From the NCBI GenBank assembly GCA_949358305.1, contig OX442315.1:27244427-27308426 (forward strand): DNA of 64,000 nucleotides, given 5' to 3'. The position numbers were made by a program, and so were the translations under genes. Of the stretch, positions 32,463 to 44,538 are shown piece by piece. The notes under the pieces were generated by a model, which saw nothing but the letters and a program-made list of their open reading frames with translations, was not told the DNA's origin and searched no databases. This DNA comes from Strigamia acuminata. Lineage: Eukaryota > Arthropoda > Chilopoda > Geophilomorpha > Linotaeniidae. Positions within the stretch are counted from its first letter, which is position 1; every line of letters starts with the position of its first letter.

Positions 32463-33297
32463 TTAAACGAAGTCATATTTTCATGCTGAAATAGTAATAA
32501 CATTCTATTTGCACGGATGACGACATTTAGTAAAAATGTTTTTACTATTCTGAAATTTTTCATTATTATTAATGTGTAAATGAATGCTTGCTGTTGAAGC
32601 AATAATTTTCAAGGCTGTGGTAATAAGTAATGTCCGATTTCTTAGCTAAACATATTTTTAGTGTTGGTAAACATTTTTCACAAACCAGCAGTAAGAAGTA
32701 AGGTAAACAAAACGAAAAATAAAGATTTATATCAACTTTATTTTACATTAAAAATGCGTATTAGTAATTTAAAAAAATTGACCTGTAATCATTGTCACTT
32801 AATAAGTTGCAGCTTAGTTGTAGATTTCTTAGCATAATCTTTAATTTTTGTATTTTTTTTCTTCTTTTTTTGTATTTCAGATATTTTATTTTATTTGTAT
32901 ATGGGTTAATTTTAGATGTACTTTATTAATACGTGAATTTGTTTAGATAAGAGTAACTTATTGCTCATTATTTAGTAAAAACAATTTCCATTATAAATTT
33001 AAAAATGTGGATATTTTCTTTTCTTTTCTTTTCTTACAATAGTAAAATTACTGTCGGGAAAGAGTTGTTACATATTTTGATAAAGTTGAATCAGTTTAGT
33101 TCCGCTAAACCTACCTCACTTATTACCGTAGATACCTGTTTTGTTTATTTTTGGGGCAAATAAATGTACGGAATTCTGCTTCGTGTTGGTTTGTTACTAG
33201 GTTATATCTCGTGCTCATTGTTATAATACTATTCTCTCACTAAAAGAAAATTTTTGCTTCTGTTCTACTAATTATTTTCTGAATAACCAGCAATAAA

Positions 33298-34187
33298 ATG
33301 CCAGGTTTTCAGCAAATGAGGCTTTTCTTTAAGAAGCTTGTTGCTAAGGTGAAGCAGCAGATTGTAATTGGATCAAATCGGGTGGTTGACTTAGCCCAAC
33401 GACACGACCTAGTGGAGCAAACACCGAAACCAGTGAATAAGCAGTCGTTTTACTATCGGCTCGTCGTTTTACTATCGGCTCCCCGTTTTAAGAGGAATGA
33501 TCACTTACGCAATCATTTATCCAATTGCCAGTTTAATGCAACAGTACGCAGCCGGTGCGGAAGAGATAAACTGGGTAGAGTGTATTCATTTTGCCTTATT
33601 TGGCGGGCTTTGGCTGGCTCCGACCATGTACTATTGGTACCAGTTTGCTGAATGGGTGTATCCTGGGGATAATATTGCAGCGACCCTTAAGAGAGCACTT
33701 TTGGAGCAAGTGGTTTACTCGCCTTTCCAGATTGTCACTTTCTTTTATGGTACGCCGTCGTGGATTGTAAGTTTAGTGACTTGTTCGTTGTAATACTAAC
33801 TAATAGGGTTTTTGTCAATTTTATTCAAGGAATGGGCTTCATTCAAGGACAGACAGCTGAGGACATTACGCACGAAATAGAAGACAAGTTTTGGCCGACT
33901 TATAAAGTGGGCTGGGTTTATTGGCCCACTATCCAAGTTATTGATTTTTTTGCCAACCGGAGAAAAGACAGTTTGCCCATTTTGGCACAACTTGTGCCTT
34001 TGATTGCGCCAATGGCTGCCTTCTGGTGGGGTTACTATTTGAGTCAAATGAAAAACAAAGTATGATTTGTTGTTTGTAATTAAATGTTGGTGTATTAAAA
34101 CTGATCGGCTGGATTGTGTTGTAGGTTCCAGCTCCTTGCCCTCGGCCTCAAGATTTAGAATCTGCAGCGAGGCAAAAGAGAGAGTAG
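33298..34187 (+). pseudogene. Mpv17-like gene with 19-bp duplication, unit B
   Basis: Same three exons and same frameshifting duplication as in unit A. The start of exon 2 differs from unit A by several clustered substitutions (GMGF and AED in place of GMGY and AEE) that are shared with unit C. Confidence 0.7.
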
Positions 34188-34611
34188 AGATGAGAATCAA
34201 AATTCAGGAGAAACCAAACAAACCGCGTTTAGTCAAAAGGGTCTATTTCTTCCCTGATGTTGTTACCTTTATCAACTAACATTTTGTTGTAGTGCAACTG
34301 TTTCGACCCAATGTTACTTTGTATTGACAAGTTGTCCACAAAAATCATTTCTGGTCTATCCTATGGTAAAAACGTGTTCATGGGTTCTTGGTAATAAACT
34401 AATTAGTAGTTCTTTTGTCATTTTGGAAATAATTTTAGGGTAATACTGTAATACACACTGTGTTAAATCGAGCACCAGGAGTAGTTAATGATTCAGCATC
34501 CTTGAAGAATGCATGGTGCATCATCAAATGCGTTGAAAAATAAAACTGTTTTCAACTCCCCTTTTCAGAAATTTTACTCAATTCTTGAAATAGAAAACGA
34601 AAACATCATAG

Positions 34612-34753
34612 CATAGTGTAAGAAGGGATAGTGGTCTCACTCCGTCAGTTCTCTGATTCGCCACGGTGGCGCTGCGATCCACAGACAGACTACGACCACA
34701 TAGAAATGCCTGCTGAACTAGGTCAAAACCACTCATTTGGATTGTTTTAAGCA
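34612..34753. mobile_element. left half of the foldback element, unit B
   Basis: Only the left arm remains, from CATAGTGTAAGAAGGG to TTGTTTTAAGCA. The loop and right arm present in unit A are missing. Confidence 0.7.
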
Positions 34754-34769
34754 CCGGTATGGTGAAACC

Positions 34770-34822
34770 ATAGATATAGATTATACATAATATAATATAA
34801 TATAAATATAATCTATATCTAT
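34770..34822. repeat. AT-rich hairpin with flanking direct repeat, unit B
   Basis: ATAGATATAGATTATA is followed after about 20 bp of TAA-rich sequence by its exact reverse complement. TATGGTGAAACC occurs on both sides. It occupies the place where the right part of the foldback element was lost. Confidence 0.7.
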
Positions 34823-35160
34823 GGTGAAACCGTCACAAGGTCTCCAAATTGACTTGTGAGTGTGAAAAGGGCGTTGGTCGCTTAACAATGTCTGGCAATA
34901 GGTAATGGGCGGATGATTGGTAGTGATGATGTAGAAAAAAATGTATGCATGCTTCCATCTTTTACTTTTACTTTCTTCTAATAATTACAATACCGGTAAT
35001 TACATTGTTTTACGTATATGTCAAGTTTAAAAATCGAATAAGGCATAGAAATATGTAAGAAATAAATAGAATTCTGTTTTTATATTAAAAGATTGATATT
35101 TATTGATGTAAATACACTAAACCATTGCTGTAATTTTGAATATATACGAAATAAACACAA

Positions 35161-36525
35161 TTAAACGTACGTTAAAAAGGTATTTTCGTAACAGGTCATA
35201 GCCTCTTTAAGCTGCACATCCAAGTTTTTCCATTTAATATAAGATGTAATTCTATCTAAGTCAATGTTATTACAATGGTAGATGTATAACATATTCATTG
35301 GATTCTGCACTCTCAGCAATTTGATGATCGAAGTGGAAGTAATAGCGGGACACCTCGAAAATGCTAAAACCTTTAGACATTGCAGCGCATTCGATTCAAC
35401 TAGTTGCGAAAGAAAATCGTCAGAAAGTATTTCCCTATTCTTAATGCACAAATTTTCCAAACTTTTACATTTCAACAACAATGTTTTCATTTGCTGTTCA
35501 GTCATTTCTAATTCGTCACAGTCTAAATATAGTTGACGAAGGCTTCTCATTGGAGCATTCATAGTATCATCACTTTCCTTCGAGATGGGACAATGCCTTA
35601 ATGTTAATTTCTCTAACATTGGCCAAGTGCGATCTATAAGTCTAATATCGACCTGGTCAAATAGATACAGATGGAGGTCCGTCAATCGTTGCGAAAGTAC
35701 GAAAATATTAAAAACTCGATCGTACGGAGACCAAACTCTGCAATCTAAGCTTCTTAAATTGGGAAAATTGATTCTCACCAAGGGAAGCTCTGAGCTATGC
35801 GTTACAAGGACATGTTTGATGGAATAAGTGTGCGATATTTGGTCTCTTTTTGACTGTTGCGCTAAATCAAAAAATAATCTACTCCAATTTTCATGTGTAA
35901 ACACTTTTAAAAGCGGCAGGTTGTTGAGAAGGAACAAAAACCCTTCATGTGTGGCATAATCCGTTGGTCCAAGACGCAAAAACTCCAGTTTGACACAACG
36001 GCTTAGTGAACGGAACCCGACGTCAGTACAATCATCACTACCAAGAATTGTGAGATGGGTCAACAGCGGACAATTCTCCCCGATTGCAGCAGCAACTTTA
36101 TCCGTACAATTAAGGAATTTTTGCCCAAGGAATAAACATTGAAGTTTTGGTGAACTTTGGAAAAGTTTGACGGTAGACGCAATTGACAAAATTGGTCGTC
36201 CGCAATAATCGTGCATGTTTAATTGAACAAGGTTTTTACAAACCTGACTTATTTTATCGCAAAGAGAAGTTGTGCACAGATCAAACAAATCGAAATGGTG
36301 TAGTGATAAGGTGCCGGAATTAACGAAAACGTTTGAAGGAAAACGTTTTTTTGGGTATCCGATATTCGAACGTTCATCGTAAAATGGCAGACACAGTCTT
36401 TCAAATACGTTGTGAATAAATATTTGAGGTTGACTTGCCAGTTGATCTTGCATCTCTTCTAATCGAGTAACTATCACATTTAAGCACAATTCTTCCAAAC
36501 TCGAAGCCGGTTTCCTGCGTGGCAT
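35161..36525 (-). CDS. intronless LRR protein, unit B
   Basis: 454 aa, open throughout, the same architecture as the unit A copy. About 25 residues differ from A, concentrated in the LRR part (for example VFTHENWSRLFF for AFTHDKWKSLFL), while I count only a handful of silent changes. It is identical to unit C except near the N-terminus. Confidence 0.7.
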   Translation of the reverse strand: MPRRKPASSLEELCLNVIVTRLEEMQDQLASQPQIFIHNVFERLCLPFYDERSNIGYPKKRFPSNVFVNSGTLSLHHFDLFDLCTTSLCDKISQVCKNLVQLNMHDYCGRPILSIASTVKLFQSSPKLQCLFLGQKFLNCTDKVAAAIGENCPLLTHLTILGSDDCTDVGFRSLSRCVKLEFLRLGPTDYATHEGFLFLLNNLPLLKVFTHENWSRLFFDLAQQSKRDQISHTYSIKHVLVTHSSELPLVRINFPNLRSLDCRVWSPYDRVFNIFVLSQRLTDLHLYLFDQVDIRLIDRTWPMLEKLTLRHCPISKESDDTMNAPMRSLRQLYLDCDELEMTEQQMKTLLLKCKSLENLCIKNREILSDDFLSQLVESNALQCLKVLAFSRCPAITSTSIIKLLRVQNPMNMLYIYHCNNIDLDRITSYIKWKNLDVQLKEAMTCYENTFLTYV

Positions 36526-36680
36526 GTTGACTGTGTGGGTCTAGATGTAAATAATGAAAATCTTGAACAAATTCTTATATATGCAAGACGTACGGCATGA
36601 TAACGACACTTGGACGAAACAGGACAAAACGCATAATAGACGTTATTCGTCACACCTAGATCAAAATTTTCCCTTTTTAT

Positions 36681-36708
36681 TAAAGGCTTTTATTTAACTT
36701 ACCTTGAA

Positions 36709-36743
<35 letters not shown>

Positions 36744-37982
36744 TTCAACTTCCGGTTTGTCTAATTTTGGGTGTTTTTTCCAAAAATCAATTCACCGTAA
36801 CAAAAAATTAAAATTTGGGCTTCGTACCGCCCTAGAACAGGTCATTCTACACATTATGAAAAAAAGAAATAAAAAAAAGACTCATTTTTCGGCGCTGTGG
36901 ACTGGAAGTACGAATGCTGAAAACTCTGATTTACGGCAAACTTTAAGCATACCGGAGCGCCACCTGGCGGAACCCGTGTTCTTTAATGTTCGCCCGATAC
37001 GAATTTTGATGTTTTCGGCACTAAAAAAGGATTTAAAAATCCTGAAACCACGCTCATTTGATTGGAAATTGCATTCTGCACAAGTCTGTATGTTTCTTTT
37101 TTCAATTCGGTAAAAAAAAAAAAGTTTTTTTTACGATTGTAGCCGGCTACCGCATGGTCAATTAGTAAGAAATTTGAATTTAGCCATAAAAACAAAAAAT
37201 ATGAAAAATGAACGGTTTAAAAAATTAAAAATATGTTTCCTGTGCAGAATTTGCCGCTCTTTCAAATGGTGCTGATAACTTTTTGATCTGAGCTACATTT
37301 TTTTTTTTTGCTAAAAAATGATTTGTCATTTGACAAATTTTTAGCATAGCTATTTTTAGCAATTTATCAGGGATACAGCATAAAAGCCTTTTTCAAAAAC
37401 GTAGTTTTTTTGGTTTACTTGTTAAAGGCTTTTATTTAACTTGACTTGAACGTTTGTGTGTGCCTGTGTGTGTGTGGTTCAACCTCCGGTTTGTCTAATT
37501 TTGGGTGTTTTTTCCAAAAATCAATTAGGCATTAAAAAAAATTAAATTTAGGGCTTCGTCATGTCCTAGAACAGGTCATTCCACACATTATAAAAGAATA
37601 AAATAAAAAAAAACTCATTTTTAAGCGCTGTGGACTGGAAGTATGAATTAAAATTCTGATTTACTGCAAAATGTAATCAAAACGGAGCGCCACGTGGCGG
37701 AACCCGTGATTTTTAATGGACACCAAAATGTTCGCCGATACGAATTTTGATGTTTTCGATACCAAAAAAAGTTAAAAAAAATTCTGAAACCAGGTTAAAT
37801 CTAGTTAAAACAAAAATTCCTATCTGCCCATATACTTTTTTTAAAAATATTATTTAGAAAAAGTACTTTGTTGAAAGTTTTTTGGTACGATCACGAAACA
37901 ATCTGCGGTAATAGCGCATTCTGGCGGCAATTTGAAAAACCAATTTAAAAGCCTTTTTCCAAAACGTAGTTATTTACTTGTT
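36681..37982. repeat. repeat family R, two head-to-tail copies, unit B
   Basis: Copies at about 36681-37422 and 37423-37982 match those in unit A base for base apart from single substitutions. They close unit B. Confidence 0.7.
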
Positions 37983-38263
37983 ATACCGTTACAACGTCTT
38001 AAAAAGTTTGGTAAATAAAATAAGGCCATAAATAAATAAATCAAATCAGTTTAAATCCAGTCACAACCAGTTTGCAAAGTAACTTTTATTATTTCCAATT
38101 ACAAATCTGAGTTGCATCCGCAACATATGGTGCCAAAGCCTGGGAAATTATTAAAAAAAACCAAGAAAAATTCGATTCAATGGCTGATTTGGAGAAAAAT
38201 CGAAGACAAAGAGAGGCAGCGAGGACGAACATTCGCAATATTATATATTTCAATATATTTAGG
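37983..38263 (+). mobile_element. truncated LTR-retroelement leader, unit C
   Basis: Same as in unit B, with the primer-binding-site-like TGGTGCCAAAGCCTGGGA at 38128-38145. It supplies the first codons of the chimeric Cys1 derivative. Confidence 0.4.
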
Positions 38264-38732
38264 ACAGCTGAAGCAAGCCCGAAAGCATTGAAGCCGACAT
38301 TAGATAAAGCTGAACAGAGACGTCCACGTCCCGTATCGGTGCACGTAATTCCTCCCCTTGATCAAGCTCTTGGTGGAGAAACCGTTCTCGATTCTAATGC
38401 TCCGAACATCGTAGCTGTCGTCATGCCTTTTAGAGCGGATCCTGGTCATGTAATTGCAGTGGCTCCCGAAGACGATGGGAATAATAACCAGGGTAAGTTA
38501 CATCTAACTTGGCATACCACTATTTCCGTTACATTTGGTTAGTTTACTAAAAATCACTAATTTTTTATTAACTTATTGGGATTTATATTCAGGTAACGGT
38601 CTCAGTCACGGTGAATGTCTTTGCCAACTGTGTACCTGTTGCGATTATTGCAGGCAGGGGAACAGCGCTGTTATTCGTCGCTGCGACTGTACGCCTCGCG
38701 ACGCAAATCTTCCGACCGAGTGTGCTTGCTGA
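38180..38732 (+). CDS. chimeric Cys1 derivative, unit C (truncated)
   Basis: Exons 38180-38492 and 38593-38732, 150 aa. Same retroelement-like start and 19-bp loss as in unit B. The first cluster cysteine is intact here (GECLCQ), so the Trp in B is a later private change. Confidence 0.5.
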
Positions 38733-38803
38733 CCGTGTTGAAGCCCGAAGTCATTCCAGATCCACCACCTCAGCTGCTTCAACCTATTCTCGTTTAACTT
38801 TAT

Positions 38804-39265
38804 TTAATGTCCGGTATTCTAAGTTTGCGAATAATTGGTTATTTGTATCGTTGAAATTGATTTGTTTAAAATTTAAATGTATTTTTATTCTTTGCTAGTT
38901 TTTTGCTAAAAATGTTTTTCAGTTTTGCTAATTTGTTATATTACTTTGTGTGCTAAATAAAATTTATTCATAAAACTAACTTAATGCATTTTTATTCGTG
39001 TGGTGTATATACATGTACGGTGTACGTCTATTAATGTCCGGTATTCTAAGTTTGCGAATAATTGGTTATTTGTATCGGTTGAAATTGATTTGTTTAAAAT
39101 TTAAATGTATTTTTATTCTTTGCTAGTTTTTTGCTAAAAATGTTTTTCAGTTTTGCTAATTTGTTATATTACTTTGTGTGCTAAATAAAATTTATTCATT
39201 AAACTAACTTAATGCATTTTTATTCGTGTGGTGTATATACATGTACGGTGTACGTCTTTTAATAA
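38804..39265. repeat. tandem duplication of the Cys1 3' UTR, unit C
   Basis: The same two direct copies of about 231 bp as in unit B. Confidence 0.75.
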
Positions 39266-39408
39266 TTTAGCGATCTTAAGGTAGTAAGTTAAATTATAAT
39301 TTAAATAGAAAATAATAAAAAAAAGTAGCTGCATTCAAAAACTCTAAAAGGTATGCAAAACTGGTTTCGGTTTGCACGTGACGTCATTCCCATTGAATAA
39401 CATGGGAA

Positions 39409-39710
39409 AAATAAACAAAAAGTTGATGAAAAAAAGTAAAAAATAACAATTTAATGAAGAAAAAATTAAAAAATAACAATTTAATGAAGAACAAAGTAAA
39501 AAATAACAATTTAATGAAGAAAAAATTTAAAAATAACAATTTAATAAAGAAAAAAGTAAAAAATACGGTAGCAATTTAATGAAGAAAAAAGTAAAAAATA
39601 CGATAACAATTTAATGAAGAAAAAAGTAAAAAAATACGGTAACAATTTGATGAAGAAAAAAGTAAAAAATTACAATTTATGAATTTAATGAATAAAAAAG
39701 TACGAAATTG
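39409..39710. repeat. minisatellite upstream of the Cys2 derivative, unit C
   Basis: Same array as in unit B. The sequence just left of it is one base shorter (CATTCAAAAACTC). Confidence 0.75.
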
Positions 39711-39932
39711 CAATTAATTTAAAAGAAACTGTCAAAAATAAAAAATAGCGACGAATAGAATAAACAAATTCATTGACGGCGTTTTCTCCGATCCAATCAT
39801 GTGTCATATTCAAATTAGTATTCTTCTGCTATGTAAATTGATTTCACTGTCGAAAATATAGTATAAATAGGCTGAAATGTGCTATCTACGTTAGTTGCCG
39901 CTCAAATTCGATAATATATAGCACAGCAAACC

Positions 39933-41010
39933 ATGGATCCTAGCGAAGATCATGATCGAAGTTTTTATGAACCAACAGAGCCAACAGAGCCAACAGAACC
40001 AACATTACTTGAACAGGCAGGATTTAGAACGCCTCCTGATATTGATCTGAGTAAGTATTTATTTGGCAATTGTTATTTGAGTTTTATTTACTTTGTTGTT
40101 TTTAACAGCGCATTTTGATTTTGAAGACTTTCTCAAGTTGGTTAAGGACACCGCTTTTGAATGCGTCATAATTTTAACCGTCACATGTAGAAAGGAATTT
40201 TGTAAACAAATACAAAGGAGCCGACTTTATAAATCGCTCAACGGAGACTTAAATGAATTCTACGAACAACTTTCGGTATATAATTTTTTAATTTTTAATT
40301 TTTTAATTTTTAATTTTTTAATTTTTAATTTAATTTTTTCATTTTTTTTAAGAACAAACATAACTTTATTCACCCGTTAAGAGGCTTAACCTGCGTTATG
40401 AGATCTGACATTGACAAGTGGAGCCGAGGTATTTGTTTGAGCTCTCCCGACAAAAATAATCGCATCATTTCCGTGTTAAATGTAGATGAGGGGCACCAGG
40501 AAAGTGTACATATTTCAAATGTAAATATAAATTACAGTCAAAACTCTTTATAACGAATTATCGTTTAATTTGTCCTGTTCTACAATTTCAACAATTTTAA
40601 GGAATCGGGATAAAATTAACATGAAACTTGCAAGTGGTGATAAAAGTTTACAAAAAAATAATGCTTGGTGCTAAAATTTGATTTTTTCACCTAATTCGTT
40701 TTAACGAATTCTCGTTATAACGAATCGATTCGTCCGGTCCTTTGCGATTCGTTATAAAGAGTTTCGACTGTATAAATTACGGAGTATAAATTATAAATTA
40801 AATTATAAATTTTTATTTCAGGTTAAATTAATCGAACGGAAGTTTTTGCGACATCCAGTGTTTTTGATAAAAGAAAATCCACATGGATTAACATGTGAAG
40901 AATTTGATGTAAACGCATTTTGCGATGCTGTTGTTTTCCGAGATCAAGAGGAGGAGAGGACGAAAGAGGACGAAAGAGACCAAAATGAAAATGTTGAAGT
41001 TGAAGCATAG
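39933..41010 (+). CDS. exon-shuffled Cys2-Tudor gene, unit C
   Basis: Exons 39933-40050, 40109-40275, 40353-40520 and 40822-41010 (213 aa). I saw no difference from unit B in the exons. Preservation of an open, spliceable frame in both units is compatible with function, but equally with very recent duplication. Confidence 0.6.
40535..40770. mobile_element. pogo-type MITE in the chimeric gene's intron, unit C
   Basis: Identical position, terminal repeats and flanking TA as in unit B. Confidence 0.75.
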
Positions 41011-41019
41011 ATTTTTTCA

Positions 41020-41472
41020 GGCGAAGAAGGGATGATTCAAGAGGAAGAAGCTGATGTCCCTGAACAAATGATTCTAGTTGAAAACAGGATGGAAATAGAA
41101 GATGTGGTCGAAAATGCAGCAAAGGAATATTATCTAAGAAACCGAGAGGACATAAAGGCCCGCGCATGTATCTTACCACAATGTGAAACTCCTGAAAGTG
41201 GAAAGCGTGCCAAGTGAAGAGCTGGGATATGTGTTACTTTTACGTTCATTTCCTCCAATTGTGAAAACTAACTGAACTGACCTAGAAGAATTTTTGTTAA
41301 TTTATTTGAAATTGTTGCATGTGTTATTTTTGTATTTACCAACTTCAGTTTTTGTTGCATGCACTGTCCAGGCGGAATGAAAGAGCTTTCTAATATTGCA
41401 AAATCCGAATGCTGTGTGGCTTGTCAATGCAAAAATGAGTCGAAAAATGAAAGTGAAAAGCGTGCCAAGTGA
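41020..41472 (+). pseudogene. acidic ORF and residual Cys2 exon, unit C
   Basis: The acidic frame ending ESGKRAK (41020-41217) and the residual Cys2 exon (41350-41472) repeat the unit B arrangement, including the duplicated 3' UTR. Confidence 0.45.
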
Positions 41473-41685
41473 AGAGCCGGGATATGTGTTACTTTTACGT
41501 TCATTTCCTCCAATTGTGAAAACTAACTGAACTGACCTAGAAGAATTTTTGTGAATTTATTTCAAATTGTTGCATGTGTTATTTTTGTATTTACCAACTT
41601 CAGATTTAACCAAAATAAAATTGTTTCATTTAAAACACGTTGTAGTTTTAATCTTGTTTCAGTTAGCAAAAGAGCATCGAAATAA

Positions 41686-42399
41686 TCTTTGTTTATAAAA
41701 TTTTTATCGGATATTGGTTCGATACAAAGTGTAAGCACAAAAGTACATAGAAAATTTAGGTTCAGGACAAAAACTCGAGAAGGAGCATCAACTGAAAAAA
41801 TAGATGATGATTTAGTTGCAGCCGTCGAAGCTTTTTTAAACAATTTCAACAACCCAGAACCCAATGGACATGTGCACCCAGCTGTTGCTGCTCTTGGAGA
41901 TTTAGCTGACCAGCCTGCATGTTGACGCGGATATCGAGAAACTGCAGTTCGACCTTGAACTTGGTGATGAAAATGATAATTTAAATCACCCTGAACCTAA
42001 CGATAATAGGTAAGCTTTACTTCTGCTAATTTTATTCATGGTTAATTCAAGTTTTCATATCTCGAAATCTCAAAGTTTGCAAACTAAATGCACGCATTTA
42101 TTCGTTTCCAAGTTCCGTCCATAAAAATACTAAAACCAATACGATGGCTGAAAATAATTTCATACCACATGTATATGGAGCCATCAGGTATTAATTAGAG
42201 TCCGCAGCTAGGAGAGAAGTAGAACTGGCTAACATCAGTTTGATATCAATTTCTCTAAACCTTGATTAATTTTATTGAGATTTCAAAAATTTTCAGAAAT
42301 TTATCATTTTGTTCCACAGATGTCGCCACTGTGCCTATGAAATGTACACAGTGTAATACCAGTGAATGCCGCTGCACGGCTCTGTTATTTGGAAAATAA
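41686..42399 (+). pseudogene. Cys3-like ORF, unit C (frameshifted)
   Basis: Carries the same CATG insertion as unit B (near 41917), which closes the frame. Confidence 0.4.
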
Positions 42400-42636
42400 G
42401 CATCGTTTATTTCTTTCCATTTAGCGGGAATCTTCAGAGCTCGCTCGTGGTGAACTACTAGTCCAATACAATCTAAAGCTTAACATGTCCCTTGGTATGT
42501 CCTCTGTAGTATGAATTCTAGGTCTCCGTAGAAATCTGGTATCGAAATTTTAAATTCCTTTTTCAAAAATAAGAAGAATTAAAAATTAATGAAGTTTAAA
42601 TGCAATATTAGTAATTTGCTTTATTTTTTGTTTCAG

Positions 42637-43398
42637 AAATTATTTCCTTCTGGTAATCAACGGAAGTGGAATGCATAATATTTGTGTCGATATAAAACAG
42701 TCAAAGACGAATGGTTTCTTGTGGCATGAGAGACAGAAATCGAACGAGAACACCATCTTTGAAAAACGTCGATTGTGTCATAATGGGTATTTGTCCTCTA
42801 TTTTACAGGCTGGCAATAAGGTACTATTTTTTAAATATTTTTCAGGTTACTTTTACGTGTTAATCCTGTAGCTGCAACCGATACATCAAAATTTACCCAA
42901 GCTGCGTTTGGTGGTTCATTTGGTCAATTTGTAGCTTGTGACCAATTGGGAAAATTATTTTTGTTTGAAATCCAATCAAACAGGTATGATTAAATGCCTG
43001 ATTTCTTCTGGAATAAATCTTTTCATACGTTGTTATTGCAGATATCGATTAATTACACATTTACCGAGCCAACCTCGCTGTATAATATGGAACGGTTACT
43101 ATCCCTCCAAAGTTCTAACGTCTCTGGAAGATTGTTCTCTCTGTTATATAGATATAAGTATGAATCATGTTTCTTTTGTTCTGTTTTTCAAGATTTTGTA
43201 TTGAAATTTTTGGTTTTAGTTAGCAGAAAATGTGAAAAATTAGCAGGTCATTCAACACCGGCTTTATACGTTGACATACACCCGCGAGGAAATCGTGCTG
43301 TCTCGAATTCAAACCACGAAGCAATTATTTGGGACTTGCAATCCTGTACCCAGATACAAAAATTAAATATTACTCACGAAACGGAACTAATTGAGGTT
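42637..43398 (+). pseudogene. TBC1D31: TBC1D31-like WD40 fragment, unit C
   Basis: Matches unit A at the first intron and unit B at other sites (for example CTATCCCTCCAAAG in the third block). Same phase mismatch as the other copies. Confidence 0.6.
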
Positions 43399-43401
43399 GT
43401 G

Positions 43402-44538
43402 CAATGCATGATCTATTTTGCTACGAACCACACGAAGAGACGTGTGATCGATATTTCAGAGACCACACTGTGGAAGAGCGATTGGCCATCTCGGGTCTCG
43501 CCAGCGGGATTTTTTTCGGTATTTACACATTAAAAGTTACCAAATCTGATGCATTTATAAACGGTCAAATTTTTGTGTTTAATTTTGCTAGAAAACCTGT
43601 GGCCTCGTTATTTGGAAAAAGACGCAATAATTGAAGATACCGAAGAAGAGGAATTCACAGAGGACAAATTTGCATGGGTATTTGCAGATATCACCACCAG
43701 TTTCACCATTTTGGTGGGAATTTATTTCCCTTCTGTGACAGGTGATAATTTCGATTGTTGATCAAAACATGTTAACGAGGTCACGTTTGTTTATAAACAG
43801 GAATCATGGCTGGTTCCAATCGTTCTGGTGATTTGGCAGACGCCCAAAAGTCCATCCCCATTGGCACGTTAGCTGCCACTTGCACGACATCTTTTGTCTG
43901 TATCCTTTGTCGGCCACTTTAACTTTTTCTGTCAGGGTTAAACGGGTTAAACGTTTTAGCTTCCTTGACAAATTAATGAAGATATCTAATGTGTATTCTT
44001 ATACACGGCATCAATTGATGGACTTCTAGCCAGAGACAAGTAGGCTTTGACAGAAAACACGATAATAATTGTTCTAAATGTTTGTTTATATTTTAGATTT
44101 GGGCAAAGTATAAACGGGAAATTGGTCATAGCCAATTTAGCTTGGCCCAATGAATGGGTCATTTTGATAGGAGCATTTTTGTCCACTTTGGGAGCTGGGC
44201 TCCAATGTCTTACGGGTCATATTTGCTTGATTACGAAAATGTTAGTGAAATAGTGATTTAAAATTATTTGTATTTAATTAATAGGTGCTCCTCGTTTGCT
44301 TCAAGCAATTGCCAAAGACAATATCGTCCCGTTTTTGAATATGTTCGCCGTTACATCGGCGAGCGGAGAACCCGTGTTAGCGCTCCTGCTCTGCGCTTGC
44401 ATCTGCGAATTGGGAATTCTCATCGGAGCCCTTGACGAGCTCACTCCTATCGTTAGCATGTAATTAATCGTCTGTAATTAATAAGCGGAGTTTAGAGTGA
44501 TGATTTTGATTTATTTCAGGTTTTTTCTTATGTGCTAT
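43402..44538 (+). pseudogene. K-Cl cotransporter fragment, unit C
   Basis: Same exons and one-base loss as the others, with the intact TTTTAG acceptor as in unit B. Confidence 0.7.

Larger units (their letters stand above)
22533..37982. repeat. amplified unit B (15.45 kb)
   Basis: Every feature of this interval recurs 15,448-15,450 bp further right in unit C with only scattered substitutions. Unit A holds the same series with offsets between 14.7 and 16.1 kb because of insertions and deletions. All units are in direct orientation. Unit B has private changes where A and C agree (for example Pro to Leu in the JARID2-like frame near 29285), so it is not a simple assembly duplicate of C. Confidence 0.85.
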